64,000 bases of DNA from Acinetobacter sp. ANC 3832 (GCF_002135415.1 NZ_NEGJ01000004.1:62001-126000), one strand, 5' to 3'. Positions 9,475 to 17,984 are shown, counted from the first letter of the stretch. Translations and numbers: made by a program. Notes: generated from the letters alone by a model not told the origin.

Positions 9475-9603
9475 AACTTATCCATAAGCATTATTGTTTT
9501 CGAATCTTGAGTCTACCGCTGTCATCCATCATTTTTTGTTTTTTTTAGTATATTGAAACTTAAATTATAGAACTCAATAAGATACTTCGCTCAAAACCTC
9601 AAT

Positions 9604-9638
9604 AAAAAAAGCATGCGGTTTAAGCATGCTTTTTTAGA
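9604..9638 (-). terminator. Rho-independent terminator after rraB
   Basis: Stem AAAAGCATGC / GCATGCTTTT with a 7-base loop and A/T runs on both sides, so it could act in either direction. It ends 16 bases from the rraB stop. Confidence 0.85.
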
Positions 9639-9653
9639 TTTCAGTCGATGAAA

Positions 9654-10031
9654 TTATTCAGCGGCTTCTTCTTCATCTTCGTCGTCATAAACATATGCCA
9701 TGCAACCCCAACCATCGTATTCACCGCCATGCTGTTCTGCAATTTTAGTGAACCATTCTTCCAAGTCTACGATGTCAGAATATTCAGGTTCCATATAAAC
9801 ATAAACGGTAATGATCCATTCAGTCGTATCAGACTCTTCATCTTCAAACAGACTAATTTTCTGCTCTTCTTTCAGTAAATAAAGCGCACATTTATCTGCA
9901 AGCTCTTCACTTTGGAATGCCATTGAAAATTCAATTTCATGCGGTTCAGTCAGGTCATCACCATCTTCAGCCATTTGCCAAAGTACGTTACCGTTGTCGT
10001 CATCTGGGAATTGTTCAAAATTGCGAGTCAT
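9654..10031 (-). CDS. rraB: Regulator of ribonuclease E, RraB family
   Basis: A 125-residue, strongly acidic protein. RraB proteins bind RNase E and alter which RNAs the degradosome cuts. The family hallmarks are the EPHEIEFSMAFQSEELADKCA helix-strand unit (about residues 29-49), WIITVYVYMEP (about 72-82), the GGEYDGWGC motif (about 101-109) and the acidic tail YDDEDEEEAAE. Length is normal. It has its own terminator and no obvious operon partner. The family is reasonably clear; the function in this host is inferred from Enterobacteria. Confidence 0.75.
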   Translation of the reverse strand: MTRNFEQFPDDDNGNVLWQMAEDGDDLTEPHEIEFSMAFQSEELADKCALYLLKEEQKISLFEDEESDTTEWIITVYVYMEPEYSDIVDLEEWFTKIAEQHGGEYDGWGCMAYVYDDEDEEEAAE

Positions 10032-10211
10032 GGGAAATTTCCTTGTTATCTTTGTTGCTTTATAGCATATATGACAGCTTAGCTGAGTTTTGTTTCAGTT
10101 TGGAGATCTGTTCCGTATACATTAGTCATCTTACACCCGTATGAGCGACTGTTTTATATTTCCCTTTTAACGAGAAATAGAAAAGCGCTATGCAAGAGTC
10201 TTTTGGTTCGA

Positions 10212-10496
10212 TTAAAAATATTCGACTTTTATTTTACTTAACTCGCATAAAGTACGTTGCCCATCTTTACTTGCCATATTTAATGAATACCCTTCTTGCT
10301 TTAGCAATGCATAAGCTTCCTCTAAAGTATCGACCATGATTTTATTGCTAGGTTTTACTTCTGCGCTCTCTGAATCAGCTACTTTTTTTATATTTAATAC
10401 AAATTTTTCTAATGAGTTTTTTTTAGCTTCAAAGGTTACACCTTTCGCCTTACCTTTGGTGCCTACAGTATATAAACGTTTAATCGGTGAATTCAT
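10212..10496 (-). CDS. Hypothetical small basic protein
   Basis: I do not recognise this 94-residue Lys-rich protein. It has no signal peptide or membrane segment. It begins with a beta-like segment (RLYTVGTKGKAKGVTFEAKK), and a helix (TLEEAYALLKQEGY) lies toward the end. GGAA about 7 bases upstream supports the ATG. A short motif just after the stop resembles one after the genes ending at 6031 and 11519. Confidence 0.5.
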   Translation of the reverse strand: MNSPIKRLYTVGTKGKAKGVTFEAKKNSLEKFVLNIKKVADSESAEVKPSNKIMVDTLEEAYALLKQEGYSLNMASKDGQRTLCELSKIKVEYF

Positions 10497-10568
10497 ATCA
10501 TTATTCCAAAGCAGTGCTATTCATAAATACAGTCAGTATATTAACCTAGTCCGCTGTTTTAGGTTGAG

Positions 10569-11234
10569 TTAAAAAGGTACATTCCCCTTAATTTCAACAT
10601 CAGCCCCACTCAAGGGTTGCTTAAATGCCAAATAACTTGCATGCAATGCCATACGTTTTAAAGGCGTATTTTTATAATCAGAATGATAAAACTGATCTCC
10701 CGTAATTGGATGACCAATATATTGCATATGCACACGAAGCTGATGTGAACGCCCCGTAATTGGGGTTAATAACACACGACTAATATCTTCTTCCTCAACA
10801 TAAGACACTGCTTGATATAAGGTTTGTGCAGGCTTACCCAATTCAAAATGTACAATTTGACGCGGTCGGTTTTCCCAATCTGTGATTAAAGGGACATCGA
10901 CACGTCCTTCGCCTTCTAATTTCCCTTGCACCAAAGCAATATAATTTTTCTTCACAGTTCGAGCTTGAAACATTTTGCTTACAGCTACTTCAGCATTTCG
11001 ATGCTTGGCAAACATGAGAATACCTGATGTCGCCATATCTAAACGATGGGTGATTTTTGCATGTGGATATTTTTCTAATACGCGAAAATAAGCACTGTCG
11101 TGATGTTCAGGTAAACGCCCCGGTACAGACAATAAACCCGCAGGCTTTTCAATCACGACCAGATCATCATCTTCATAAAGAATGAAAAGTGCTTCTTGCG
11201 GTGGTGCATAGACAAAATTATTTTGGCGTGACAT
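10569..11234 (-). CDS. RluA-family RNA pseudouridine synthase
   Basis: A 221-residue pseudouridine synthase of the RluA type, converting uridine to pseudouridine in rRNA or tRNA. The catalytic Asp is in ITHRLDMATSG (about residues 60-70). Other family blocks are LYEDDDLVVIEKPAGLLSVPG at the start (read in two parts) and GRSHQLRVHMQYIGHPITGD near the C-terminus. There is no S4 domain. The length and the compact form suit the RluA/TruC subgroup, which acts on 23S U746 and tRNA U32. I cannot fix the target from sequence alone. Confidence 0.85.
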   Translation of the reverse strand: MSRQNNFVYAPPQEALFILYEDDDLVVIEKPAGLLSVPGRLPEHHDSAYFRVLEKYPHAKITHRLDMATSGILMFAKHRNAEVAVSKMFQARTVKKNYIALVQGKLEGEGRVDVPLITDWENRPRQIVHFELGKPAQTLYQAVSYVEEEDISRVLLTPITGRSHQLRVHMQYIGHPITGDQFYHSDYKNTPLKRMALHASYLAFKQPLSGADVEIKGNVPF

Positions 11235-11518
11235 AAAAATTTAAATTAGATAAGAAAAGTTTACAGACTGATTTTAAATTTAATCAAAAACCTGTACCAG
11301 CTTTATCTGGATTAATTCTTTATTTGTTCAGTTGAGTCAGAAGGCTCTCTCTCTAAAAGATCAATTCTGTTTATATTTTTAATCCTATTCAATTTGAAGA
11401 AACAGTAAAAAGCTCAATGCAAGAAATTGAATAGCTCTTACATTGAAATAGGCCTATTTTTGGGCTTTGGCTTTGCATTATCAAATTGAGAACACAATAT
11501 ATCTATGTTCTCAATAAC

Positions 11519-11842
11519 TCAGACTTTAGCTTTCATCCACGGCATTTTAATATCTTGATAATGAGGAGATACGCCAATATTTCCATAAGTACCGGGATTG
11601 CCATAACTCCCGATACTGCCATGCATAGCACGACCACCAAAATTAGAATTTTTGAGTGCAGAAGTCGTATTAAATAACAAACGGTTCTCATACACTACTT
11701 CACCTAAGTAGTAGCCATTTGAATCGATAAAGATCCCTTCATTTTCTAAAAAATATCCAATGCCTTGCCCATTGGGAGCATGAAGTTGCTGATTGATCAG
11801 ATTAGCAATATGTTGCCCTTTACGATTAAATAGAAACTGCAT
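11519..11842 (-). CDS. Hypothetical Gly/Tyr-rich protein, possibly 4-fold beta-flower fold
   Basis: A 107-residue protein of short repeated beta-turn units: GYFLENEGIFIDSNGYYLGEVVYENRLL read in two parts, then an S-Y-G-N-P-G-T-Y-G-N-I-G low-complexity stretch at about residues 79-90. The arrangement (G/D-N-G-xY-x-G-x-V) resembles the small 4-fold beta-flower proteins, but this is from memory and uncertain. No signal peptide. Function unknown. Confidence 0.5.
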   Translation of the reverse strand: MQFLFNRKGQHIANLINQQLHAPNGQGIGYFLENEGIFIDSNGYYLGEVVYENRLLFNTTSALKNSNFGGRAMHGSIGSYGNPGTYGNIGVSPHYQDIKMPWMKAKV

Positions 11843-11972
11843 TGTTCATACCTTTTTATTATCAGCTTAATTTTTAGCCATTCTATACTAAAGTTTAGCT
11901 AAAGAAAAAAATTATGTGACTTATCTCATCATTTTAATCGGTGAAAGGAGGTTGAATAGTTCTCTTAAAAAA

Positions 11973-12151
11973 TCAAAAACGAACAAAACTTTCTCATGGA
12001 AATAATATTTGATTAATATTGAATGTTCCTTCTACTTTTAAGCGAAACTTAGAATGATAGTTAACCTCAAGATAACTTTCTAGTCCCATCTTTAGAAAAG
12101 AGGAGGAATCCATTGTGAAACAAATATTGATTACAAGCTGACTTATACAAG
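11973..12151 (-). repeat. Dispersed ~180-bp repeat, copy B
   Basis: The reverse complement of this segment aligns with 7907-8099 at both ends, while the middle (about 12025-12100) has diverged or been replaced. The two copies are in opposite orientation, about 4 kb apart. There is no reading frame long enough for a transposase. Both copies are flanked by genes that look intact. This copy lies 90 bases before the first small-RNA repeat. Confidence 0.75.
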
Positions 12152-12241
12152 ATGTTTAATGATTTGAATTAAAAAAAATTTATTTTTAAATTTCTTAGAA
12201 GATTTTCTATATGTAGGCTTTTATTAAATATACAATTTTTT

Positions 12242-12427
12242 GAGGGTGATTTGGGAAAACAACTTGGTTTACTTCAACTATTAAAACTTTGTAAGTTTTA
12301 ATCTTATAGCCTATAAATTGGTAATCTATAGCGTCCTAAGCCGAATTGAGACCTTTTGGGTAAGTACTACACTCACGTTGTACGCAACTGGTAGCATCTG
12401 CTCTTTTCGATCCCTTTCACACCCTTG
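12242..12427 (+). ncRNA. Candidate small RNA gene, direct-repeat copy 1
   Basis: Lies in the gene-free gap 11843-12705. It is nearly identical to 13702-13882. A sigma70-like promoter is conserved (TTGTAA at 12289-12294, 17-base spacer, TATAAA at 12312-12317). Downstream are a hairpin with GTTG / CAAC closing a TACG loop (12377-12388), an outer CTAC / GTAG stem (12367-12394), and ATTGA / TCGAT pairing (12345-12349 with 12407-12411), where a G-U replaces the A-U of copy 2. There is no coding frame and no clear U-tract terminator. The plus strand is favoured because of the promoter. Confidence 0.6.
12289..12317 (+). promoter_or_regulatory. Promoter of small-RNA copy 1
   Basis: -35 TTGTAA and -10 TATAAA with a 17-base spacer. 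The -35 overlaps the loop of an inverted repeat, ATTAAAACTT-TGT-AAGTTTTAAT (12280-12302), so the palindrome may be an operator instead of, or as well as, an RNA hairpin. Confidence 0.45.
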
Positions 12428-12705
12428 AGATATACTTTACCCAAAGTTGTTCGGAATTATTTCCCTAAGAAAAGCTCATTTCATTCATTTTTAGAAAATA
12501 TTTTCTATAAAGATAAAAATTAAAGAATTATTTCCCAATTATGCAAAATTTACGGTTTTTTATTTCAAATAAAGCATATTTATTGAGATTTTAATCCATG
12601 TAATATAGAAAAAATATGGCAAATTCAGATTCAATCTATTTGATACAGTTTTTTGATGTTTCATGACAAGAGAAGCTAATGCACTTACGAACTGTTGCAA
12701 GAGGT

Positions 12706-13407
12706 CTAATGCTTTTTACTCATTTCAGCAAGAAGATCAATTTGGATTTCTTGAATTTGCGCCAATCTGTCCCACTGGTGTGAAAGCAAATGATCTAGCT
12801 TTTCATGTAAATGTCGAATCTCTAGCTCTGCTTTTAAGTTAATTTGATAATCATTTTGTGAACGCAAACGATCTTTGGCTTCTTGGCGGTTTTGGCTCAT
12901 CATAATCACAGGAGCTTGAATCGCAGCCAAACATGAGAGAATTAAATTTAATAAGATAAATGGATAGGGATCTGCTGGGCGCGATACCATCACCACAGTA
13001 TTCACAATAATCCAAATGGCCAAGAATACGGCAAAGCAAATTAAGAATGCCCAACTCCCACCAAAAGTTGCAATTTTGTCTGCTAATCTTTCCCCAAATG
13101 ACCAGTTTTGATCAAGTTCTGTTTCTACATTTTTAGTGATCAGTTCATGTTGTTGCATACTATTAATCACTTCATATTCAAGGTCTGTCACCTCACCTTT
13201 TTCAGATTTTAATAGGGACTGCACATATTGAATACGATATTTGGTTAAGTCTGCATGGCAAATATAATCTTGCACTGACCAATTTGGATAATCATGTAAA
13301 ATTTCTTGGCTAACAACTTCTCGGATTGCATCTGCTGGAATCAAATTTTTATTTGAGAAGCTTTTTCCGCATACAGCACATGCATGGCATTCAGTTTTTC
13401 CGTTCAT
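12706..13407 (-). CDS. DUF1003 membrane protein with N-terminal Cys motifs
   Basis: A 233-residue DUF1003 protein. Two membrane segments (about residues 117-140 and 148-172) are separated by RPADPYPFILLNLILSCLAA, the characteristic block, with the conserved MMSQNRQEAKDRLRSQNDY helix after it. The N-terminus has a CxxC-like cluster (CHACAVCGKSF) typical of the subgroup with a small metal-binding region. The C-terminus is helical and probably coiled. Function unknown. It is exactly flanked by the two small-RNA repeats. Confidence 0.85.
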   Translation of the reverse strand: MNGKTECHACAVCGKSFSNKNLIPADAIREVVSQEILHDYPNWSVQDYICHADLTKYRIQYVQSLLKSEKGEVTDLEYEVINSMQQHELITKNVETELDQNWSFGERLADKIATFGGSWAFLICFAVFLAIWIIVNTVVMVSRPADPYPFILLNLILSCLAAIQAPVIMMSQNRQEAKDRLRSQNDYQINLKAELEIRHLHEKLDHLLSHQWDRLAQIQEIQIDLLAEMSKKH

Positions 13408-13701
13408 GGCATTCTCTTTCTTATCGCTTATAAACGTTTAAGTTCTATTTTCACGATACACCATGTTTTCACTGATTTATATGAAGCCTTTTATCTCATG
13501 GCTTTTTATTTTTTCTTAGAGCGTTTTATACAAAACTTACCCACACTTATGCAAGATACTTGATCTCTATTGTTATTTGGGTCTAAGGAAATGATCCGTT
13601 TAAGTGTAAGGATTAGATTTCAGTTTTTTGATTTATATCAATCTTATTTTTATTAGAAAGTACTTTAAATTATTCTTTTAAATTATTCTTTTAAATTTTT
13701 T

Positions 13702-13882
13702 AGGGTGAGTGGGAAAACAACTTGGTTTACTTCAACCGTTAAAACTTTGTAAGTTTTAACCCTTTGCCTATAAATTGGTAATCTATAGCGTCCTAAGCCG
13801 AATCGAGACCTTTTGGGTAAGTACTACACTCACGTTGTACGCAACTGGTAGCAATCTGCTCTTTTCGATCCCTTCACCCTTG
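13702..13882 (+). ncRNA. Candidate small RNA gene, direct-repeat copy 2
   Basis: Second copy, in the gap 13408-14151, where I see no gene. Promoter TTGTAA (13747-13752), 16-base spacer, TATAAA (13769-13774). The UACG-loop hairpin is at 13834-13845, the outer CTAC / GTAG stem at 13824-13851 and the ATCGA / TCGAT pairing at 13802-13806 with 13865-13869. The upstream palindrome keeps pairing through a matched change: A-T in copy 1 is G-C here. About 150 bases from GGGTAAG backward and forward are near-identical between copies, which is unusual for non-coding DNA. Confidence 0.6.
13747..13774 (+). promoter_or_regulatory. Promoter of small-RNA copy 2
   Basis: -35 TTGTAA and -10 TATAAA with a 16-base spacer (17 in copy 1). 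It is overlapped by the palindrome GTTAAAACTT-TGT-AAGTTTTAAC. Confidence 0.45.
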
Positions 13883-14151
13883 AAGTAAATATTAGCGAAA
13901 AGCCTGCGGGATTAATTTCCGATGATTGTCTATTTTTTAGCTTTTTTAGGAAATTTTTCCGTAAAAACTAAGAATGAGAGGATTTTTTATTTTATCTGCC
14001 AAGAATCATGATTTTTTATCATGAGTATCCATCAAAGTGATTTTATTTTTCAAAATGATTAATCTCATTTATTGTTATTTTTTGGGAAATGATACGATTG
14101 AATATATAAGATACTCCCAATCCATGCAGAGCATCTTATGCATTGTTTAAA

Positions 14152-14613
14152 TTAAGCGATACGATATTCCTGCATCGACTTTTTATGTAGCAGTTGTTTG
14201 TAGTGCTCAATCATCGAATCGACGTGCCCATCTAAGAAAAGTGAAAGCTGTTCAACCACTTGGCTTTGATTTAAATTTTTATAAATGATCGTATAATTTT
14301 TAGTACGCTTCCATAATCCTAAAAGCTCTTTATTCACCACACTAAATTCGATATTACTGTCGATGTGAAATTGCGGTTCAGTTTGGGTACTATGTGCATT
14401 CAGCTTGATACTGATATATTGTTCGGTATCAATATTCATGACACTAAATGCACTTTCACTTTGCGCTTGTTGTAATTGTTTCAATAACTGACGTCGCCAA
14501 TTGATATTAAAAAATTTACGTAAAATCAAATTTGTATCTTCTGATTCAAAGTTTTCTGTTTGCTCCGCCCCATTTCCTTCAGGCAAATTAATTTCTATCT
14601 CGAAATTTTTCAT
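14152..14613 (-). CDS. Hypothetical acidic protein
   Basis: I do not recognise this 153-residue protein. It is soluble and Gln/Glu-rich with no signal or membrane segments. It has a helical start (NLILRKFFNINWRRQLLKQL) and alternating strands in the middle. Its general style (an opening on polar helices, then IEFSVVNKELLGLW) resembles the unknown protein at 7340, but I cannot show homology by eye. The ATG follows a weak upstream purine stretch. Confidence 0.5.
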   Translation of the reverse strand: MKNFEIEINLPEGNGAEQTENFESEDTNLILRKFFNINWRRQLLKQLQQAQSESAFSVMNIDTEQYISIKLNAHSTQTEPQFHIDSNIEFSVVNKELLGLWKRTKNYTIIYKNLNQSQVVEQLSLFLDGHVDSMIEHYKQLLHKKSMQEYRIA

Positions 14614-14998
14614 TGTTTCATCGATCCATGTGTTTTAAATATTGTTGTTTATTATTAACACTTATCCTATTGTTTAAAAATAACTTAATTTGCATAATAT
14701 TTAAAACATAAAACCATTTTCATGACTTAATCCACAAAAGCATGCTTATTTTTCATACATCTTTAGTCTTAGCTTTCCATTTTCCTCAGCTTTTTAATCC
14801 ATCTTTTAGATGGAAATACATCGAAGCAATTAAAATTTTATGTCTTTTCCATAGATGAGTTTTATTTCATCAATTTTCAATAAAGTACTCTCTAATCGTA
14901 TAAAAAATTCAGCCCAAGAGCTGAGTTTAAACATTGAAAATTCAATTAATGATGGCGCTCGTCTATCGATCCAACAACTTGTACATGCTTCTCGTTTC
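14614..14998. other. Gene-free gap
   Basis: A+T-rich, with no convincing frame, repeat or RNA. The only clear element is the terminator at 14903-14928. The rest holds the upstream region of the gene at 14152-14613. Confidence 0.5.
14903..14928 (-). terminator. Terminator after the DUF4126 gene
   Basis: On the minus strand a TCAGC / GCTGA stem with a 6-base loop is followed by A-TTTTTT. It lies 70 bases after the stop at 14999. Confidence 0.6.
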
Positions 14999-15577
14999 TT
15001 AGACAGTCGAATGGTTTAAACTCTCTTGTTTCTTGCGTCTGATCCAACGGATAACCACAACAACCAATAACACGATAAAAATAACCACAAGCACAGGTAC
15101 GATAAAAGACAAAACGGAAAGTATGATTGCCCCGATCCATTCCCCTGTAGAGACTAAAGGATTGGCAATACCACCTGTTGTTGCTGTCGATACACCACGA
15201 ACCGCAACTGTCCCCATTTGTACAGCACCTGCTGTACCACCACCCACAATAATCGCGGATGCCCAACTAGCAAACTGCGACATTTCTCCACTGCTCACCG
15301 CCATGGTTGCTAATGTTCCTGCAACCATGGCTGCAGGTGTTGCCACAGTATCCAAAGCATTGTCTACCCACGGAATATAATAAGCGCCAATCTCGCAGAG
15401 TGTTGCGACTGCTAAACCGAAGCAAACTGCTGGCATAGCTAACCATTCAAAGCCTTTCATAGGTTCGAATAATCCCATCAGTGATGCGACACTCATCACC
15501 AGTAAAGGTACAAAAACTCGGAAACCACAGGCAGCACTGAGTCCAATGCCTATACATAAACCTAATATTGTTTCCAT
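14999..15577 (-). CDS. DUF4126 membrane protein
   Basis: A 192-residue membrane protein with about five hydrophobic segments. It carries the DUF4126 signature: an N-terminal GLCIGIGLSAACGFRVFVP, a Gly/Ala-rich centre (VDNALDTVATPAAMVAGT) and GGGTAGAVQMGTVAVRGVST. The C-terminus ends with a very hydrophobic segment and a basic RRKKQ tail, placing it in the cytoplasm. Function unknown. AAGGA before the ATG supports the start. Confidence 0.85.
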   Translation of the reverse strand: METILGLCIGIGLSAACGFRVFVPLLVMSVASLMGLFEPMKGFEWLAMPAVCFGLAVATLCEIGAYYIPWVDNALDTVATPAAMVAGTLATMAVSSGEMSQFASWASAIIVGGGTAGAVQMGTVAVRGVSTATTGGIANPLVSTGEWIGAIILSVLSFIVPVLVVIFIVLLVVVVIRWIRRKKQESLNHSTV

Positions 15578-15630
15578 AATTCTTTCCTTACCTTAACTGG
15601 CTTTTTATATTTTTAGATGATTTATAAATT

Positions 15631-15666
15631 AACAAAAAGCCCCATCAAGTGATAGGGCTTTTGTTT
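15631..15666 (-). terminator. Rho-independent terminator
   Basis: Stem AACAAAA-GCCC / GGGC-TTTTGTT with a 12-base loop, T-rich on the minus-strand exit. It follows the small zinc-ribbon gene (stop at 15707) and precedes the DUF4126 gene. Confidence 0.75.
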
Positions 15667-15706
15667 AAACAGAATCGTCTGTTTGATGTATTTTGTTTGA
15701 GCAATT

Positions 15707-15841
15707 TTATTTTTTAAACTCAGTCCCATTGCATTTTAGGCAAGGCGGTAAACGATCCGTATTAATTTCTAAAAATACACGTTGTCCACATTGAGTACAG
15801 AAATAAAAGCCTGTTCCGGGTTTTTCGCCAGCTGTAACCAT
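15707..15841 (-). CDS. Small zinc-ribbon protein, 44 residues
   Basis: A short gene starting at the ATG 15841, with AGAGGCAAAATC upstream. It encodes two CxxC knuckles: CTQC at residues 15-18 and CLKC at 34-37, spaced as in a rubredoxin-like zinc ribbon, ending GTEFKK. This fits the very small zinc-ribbon proteins common in gamma-proteobacteria. The clean stop, the terminator behind it and the coding-type Cys pattern support it as real. Function unknown. Confidence 0.75.
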   Translation of the reverse strand: MVTAGEKPGTGFYFCTQCGQRVFLEINTDRLPPCLKCNGTEFKK

Positions 15842-16001
15842 GATTTTGCCTCTATCTTATCGATATTTTTAGGCAGTATATCTTGGTTATGATGATTATT
15901 GATTGTCCATTTCGACAAGTGATGATGGCGTTTGGGCAAGCGACTATCAAGAATGGATTATATAAACCCACCCTAATTTTTAGATGAAGCAAAAAGAAGT
16001 T

Positions 16002-17192
16002 TTAAATTCCAGTTTGTTTACTACGATTTATAAACACTAAAGTGGTGGCGATACAGGTCAGCACACTTGCACAAACAAGATTCAACCAAAGCCCTAAACC
16101 GTCATAAATTAACCCACCAGCAAAAGCGCCTAATCCGATTGAAAGGTTAAATACAGCAACATTAAATGCAGAAGCTAATTCAAGCTGTGTAGGTGCTGAA
16201 CGAATCATCCATGTCATTAAGGAAACTGAAACACCACCATACGCAAATCCCCAGATTAAAAATAAGCCGATATTTACAAAGGAGGAATCACCAAAAAATA
16301 TAAATAGAAACAAGACCATCGTTAATAAAAAAGCGATGCTAAATAAGGTTTGCCAAAGAAATTTCTGAATTGTAAAGCCTAAAACAAAATTACCTAGAAT
16401 GCCTAGAACCCCATAAACCAACAATAAGATCCCAATAGATGCATCAGAAAAATGCGCTATTTCTTGTAATAAAGGGCGGATAAAGGTATATGCCGCAAAA
16501 TGCCCTGTCACGATAAATAAGGTTAAGCTTAATCCAATGATAATATTGGGGTTTTTGAGTACTATTAAACTGCTGCGCCATGTCGTTACTTGTTGAACAG
16601 GTAAAGTCGGTAATGACCAAAAGAGCATGATAAATACAATAACCACTAAGATGGCGACACAGACAAAAGCCATCCGCCATCCAAATAAATCACCGAGATA
16701 TACACCTGCGGGGATGCCCAATACAGATGCTGCGGCAATCCCACTAAAAATAATGGATGTGGCAAGTCCCACTTTCTTAGGCGGCATTAAACGAACGGCA
16801 AGACTGCCTGCTAAAGCCCAAATACCGCCCATAGAAATACCGAATAATACCCTTGCGAGCAATAGCCAATGAAATGCGTGTGTCATTGCTGAAACGAGTG
16901 TTGAAATAAACAATAACAGCATAAAAAATAGCAGTAATTGACGGCGATTGATGCGGTTAAAAACCAAAACAACACACGGTGCAACAATGGCAGCGACTAA
17001 GGAGGGCGTAGAAATAATTAGACTGGTGTGACCTAAGGGTTGCTGCATACTTTCTGCAATAGGGGTCAATAATCCAATTGGGAGCATTTCTGCACTGACC
17101 ACAGAAAAAATGGCTAAAGCGACGGCAATCACGGCGAGCCACGCCTTTATGTTCACTCGAGGTTCTTGTTCAGCGGATGTTTCAAAACTCAT
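16002..17192 (-). CDS. MFS transporter, drug/sugar exporter (AraJ/NepI-like)
   Basis: A 396-residue 12-helix major facilitator. It has the FSVVSAEMLPIGLLTPIAES opening of the AraJ/NepI/SotB export group, the motif A-like loop NRINRRQLL, and ARVLFGISMGGIWALAGSL in helix 4-5. The conserved GIPAGVYLGDLFGWRMAF block is the motif C region typical of exporters. The longest frame begins at a TTG (17204), but I prefer the ATG at 17192 (MSFETSAEQ). Substrate unknown; sugar, purine nucleoside or drug export are all possible. Confidence 0.8.
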   Translation of the reverse strand: MSFETSAEQEPRVNIKAWLAVIAVALAIFSVVSAEMLPIGLLTPIAESMQQPLGHTSLIISTPSLVAAIVAPCVVLVFNRINRRQLLLFFMLLLFISTLVSAMTHAFHWLLLARVLFGISMGGIWALAGSLAVRLMPPKKVGLATSIIFSGIAAASVLGIPAGVYLGDLFGWRMAFVCVAILVVIVFIMLFWSLPTLPVQQVTTWRSSLIVLKNPNIIIGLSLTLFIVTGHFAAYTFIRPLLQEIAHFSDASIGILLLVYGVLGILGNFVLGFTIQKFLWQTLFSIAFLLTMVLFLFIFFGDSSFVNIGLFLIWGFAYGGVSVSLMTWMIRSAPTQLELASAFNVAVFNLSIGLGAFAGGLIYDGLGLWLNLVCASVLTCIATTLVFINRSKQTGI

Positions 17193-17385
17193 TGGGTACT
17201 TCAAATATTTTACTGTGTCGTAATATACGCAATAGAGATAAGCTTGAGAAACGTTATTTGTGTTGTATGATTGGAAGAAATAAAAGTGATCAAGCCCTTT
17301 ATCATTGGAATAAATGATTTAAATAAGCTTAAATTTGCTCAAATTAGTATAAAAGTACGAAGTTAATTTTTTTAAATTAGATCGT

Positions 17386-17523
17386 TCAATTATGATTGTT
17401 TTTTTGGAGAATAACTTGACTACCATAGCGAAAGATTTTGACTTCTACAGCTTCAAAACGAAACTCTTTATGTAAATTAAAAGCTTGGCTACGACCTGTC
17501 ATAAAAACTTTTGCGGTAGGCAT
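17386..17523 (-). pseudogene. VapB/AbrB-type antitoxin stub
   Basis: From the ATG at 17523 (GGAG 8 bases upstream) it encodes PTAKVFMTGRSQAFNLHKEF, the SpoVT/AbrB swapped-hairpin DNA-binding half of a VapB antitoxin, then stops after 45 residues. Intact VapB proteins are about 75-80 residues and carry a toxin-binding C-terminus, absent here. No PIN-domain VapC toxin follows. The gene is either an orphan relic of a VapBC pair or a DNA-binding remnant. Confidence 0.6.
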
Positions 17524-17591
17524 GAAGCTACTCCATCCGTTTTGATATATCTTATGACAGGTATTTATTGAGCATTTTTCAAACAATATCT

Positions 17592-17951
17592 TCAATCAAC
17601 ATCCAATGGCATACCATCTGTGCCAAATAGCACACCACGTTCCACTAACTTTTCACAAGCTGCGTGATGGACGACACCTCGCTTACTCACTTTAGCTTCT
17701 AGTAATCTGCGTAATGTTGCTTCGCTGACATTGGTATGATGCACGACTTCTATGCGTACACCCCAAAATTTATCGTTTGCAAAGCGATCAAGTATTTTTG
17801 AATCTGCATCGGGGTTCATGGCAGCTATAACTCGAATCGCCTGATTTGGATCAGTTAAAAATGGTTCAAGTTCTTCTGTATTGGATGCACCACTTGCCAC
17901 AATGTAGCGTTTTTTTTCTTCGGCTTTTTGTTCAGGTGATTTTTTGGGCAT
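17592..17951 (-). CDS. HEAT/leucine-rich-variant repeat-like protein
   Basis: A 119-residue soluble protein. After a charged start (MPKKSPEQKAEEKKRY), two or three helical units follow with the pattern PNQAIRVIAAMNPDADSKIL ... KFWGVRIEVVHHTNVSEATL and a further unit around KRGVVHHAAC. These look like HEAT or leucine-rich-variant repeats, which usually mediate protein binding. Function unknown. It sits between the 53-residue gene and the VapB stub, all on the minus strand. Confidence 0.5.
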   Translation of the reverse strand: MPKKSPEQKAEEKKRYIVASGASNTEELEPFLTDPNQAIRVIAAMNPDADSKILDRFANDKFWGVRIEVVHHTNVSEATLRRLLEAKVSKRGVVHHAACEKLVERGVLFGTDGMPLDVD

Positions 17952-17984
17952 TGATTCCTCGAATATTTTTTTACTTTGAATATC

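Noticed and set aside
14946..15266. 106-codon frame inside the DUF4126 gene
   Set aside because: It is the same strand in another frame, full of rare Cys/Tyr/Trp, and entirely overlaps a clear family gene.
17386..17595. Longer start (17595) for the VapB-like gene
   Set aside because: The first 24 residues are Cys-rich and not VapB-like; the ATG at 17523 has GGAG in place and starts the family pattern.
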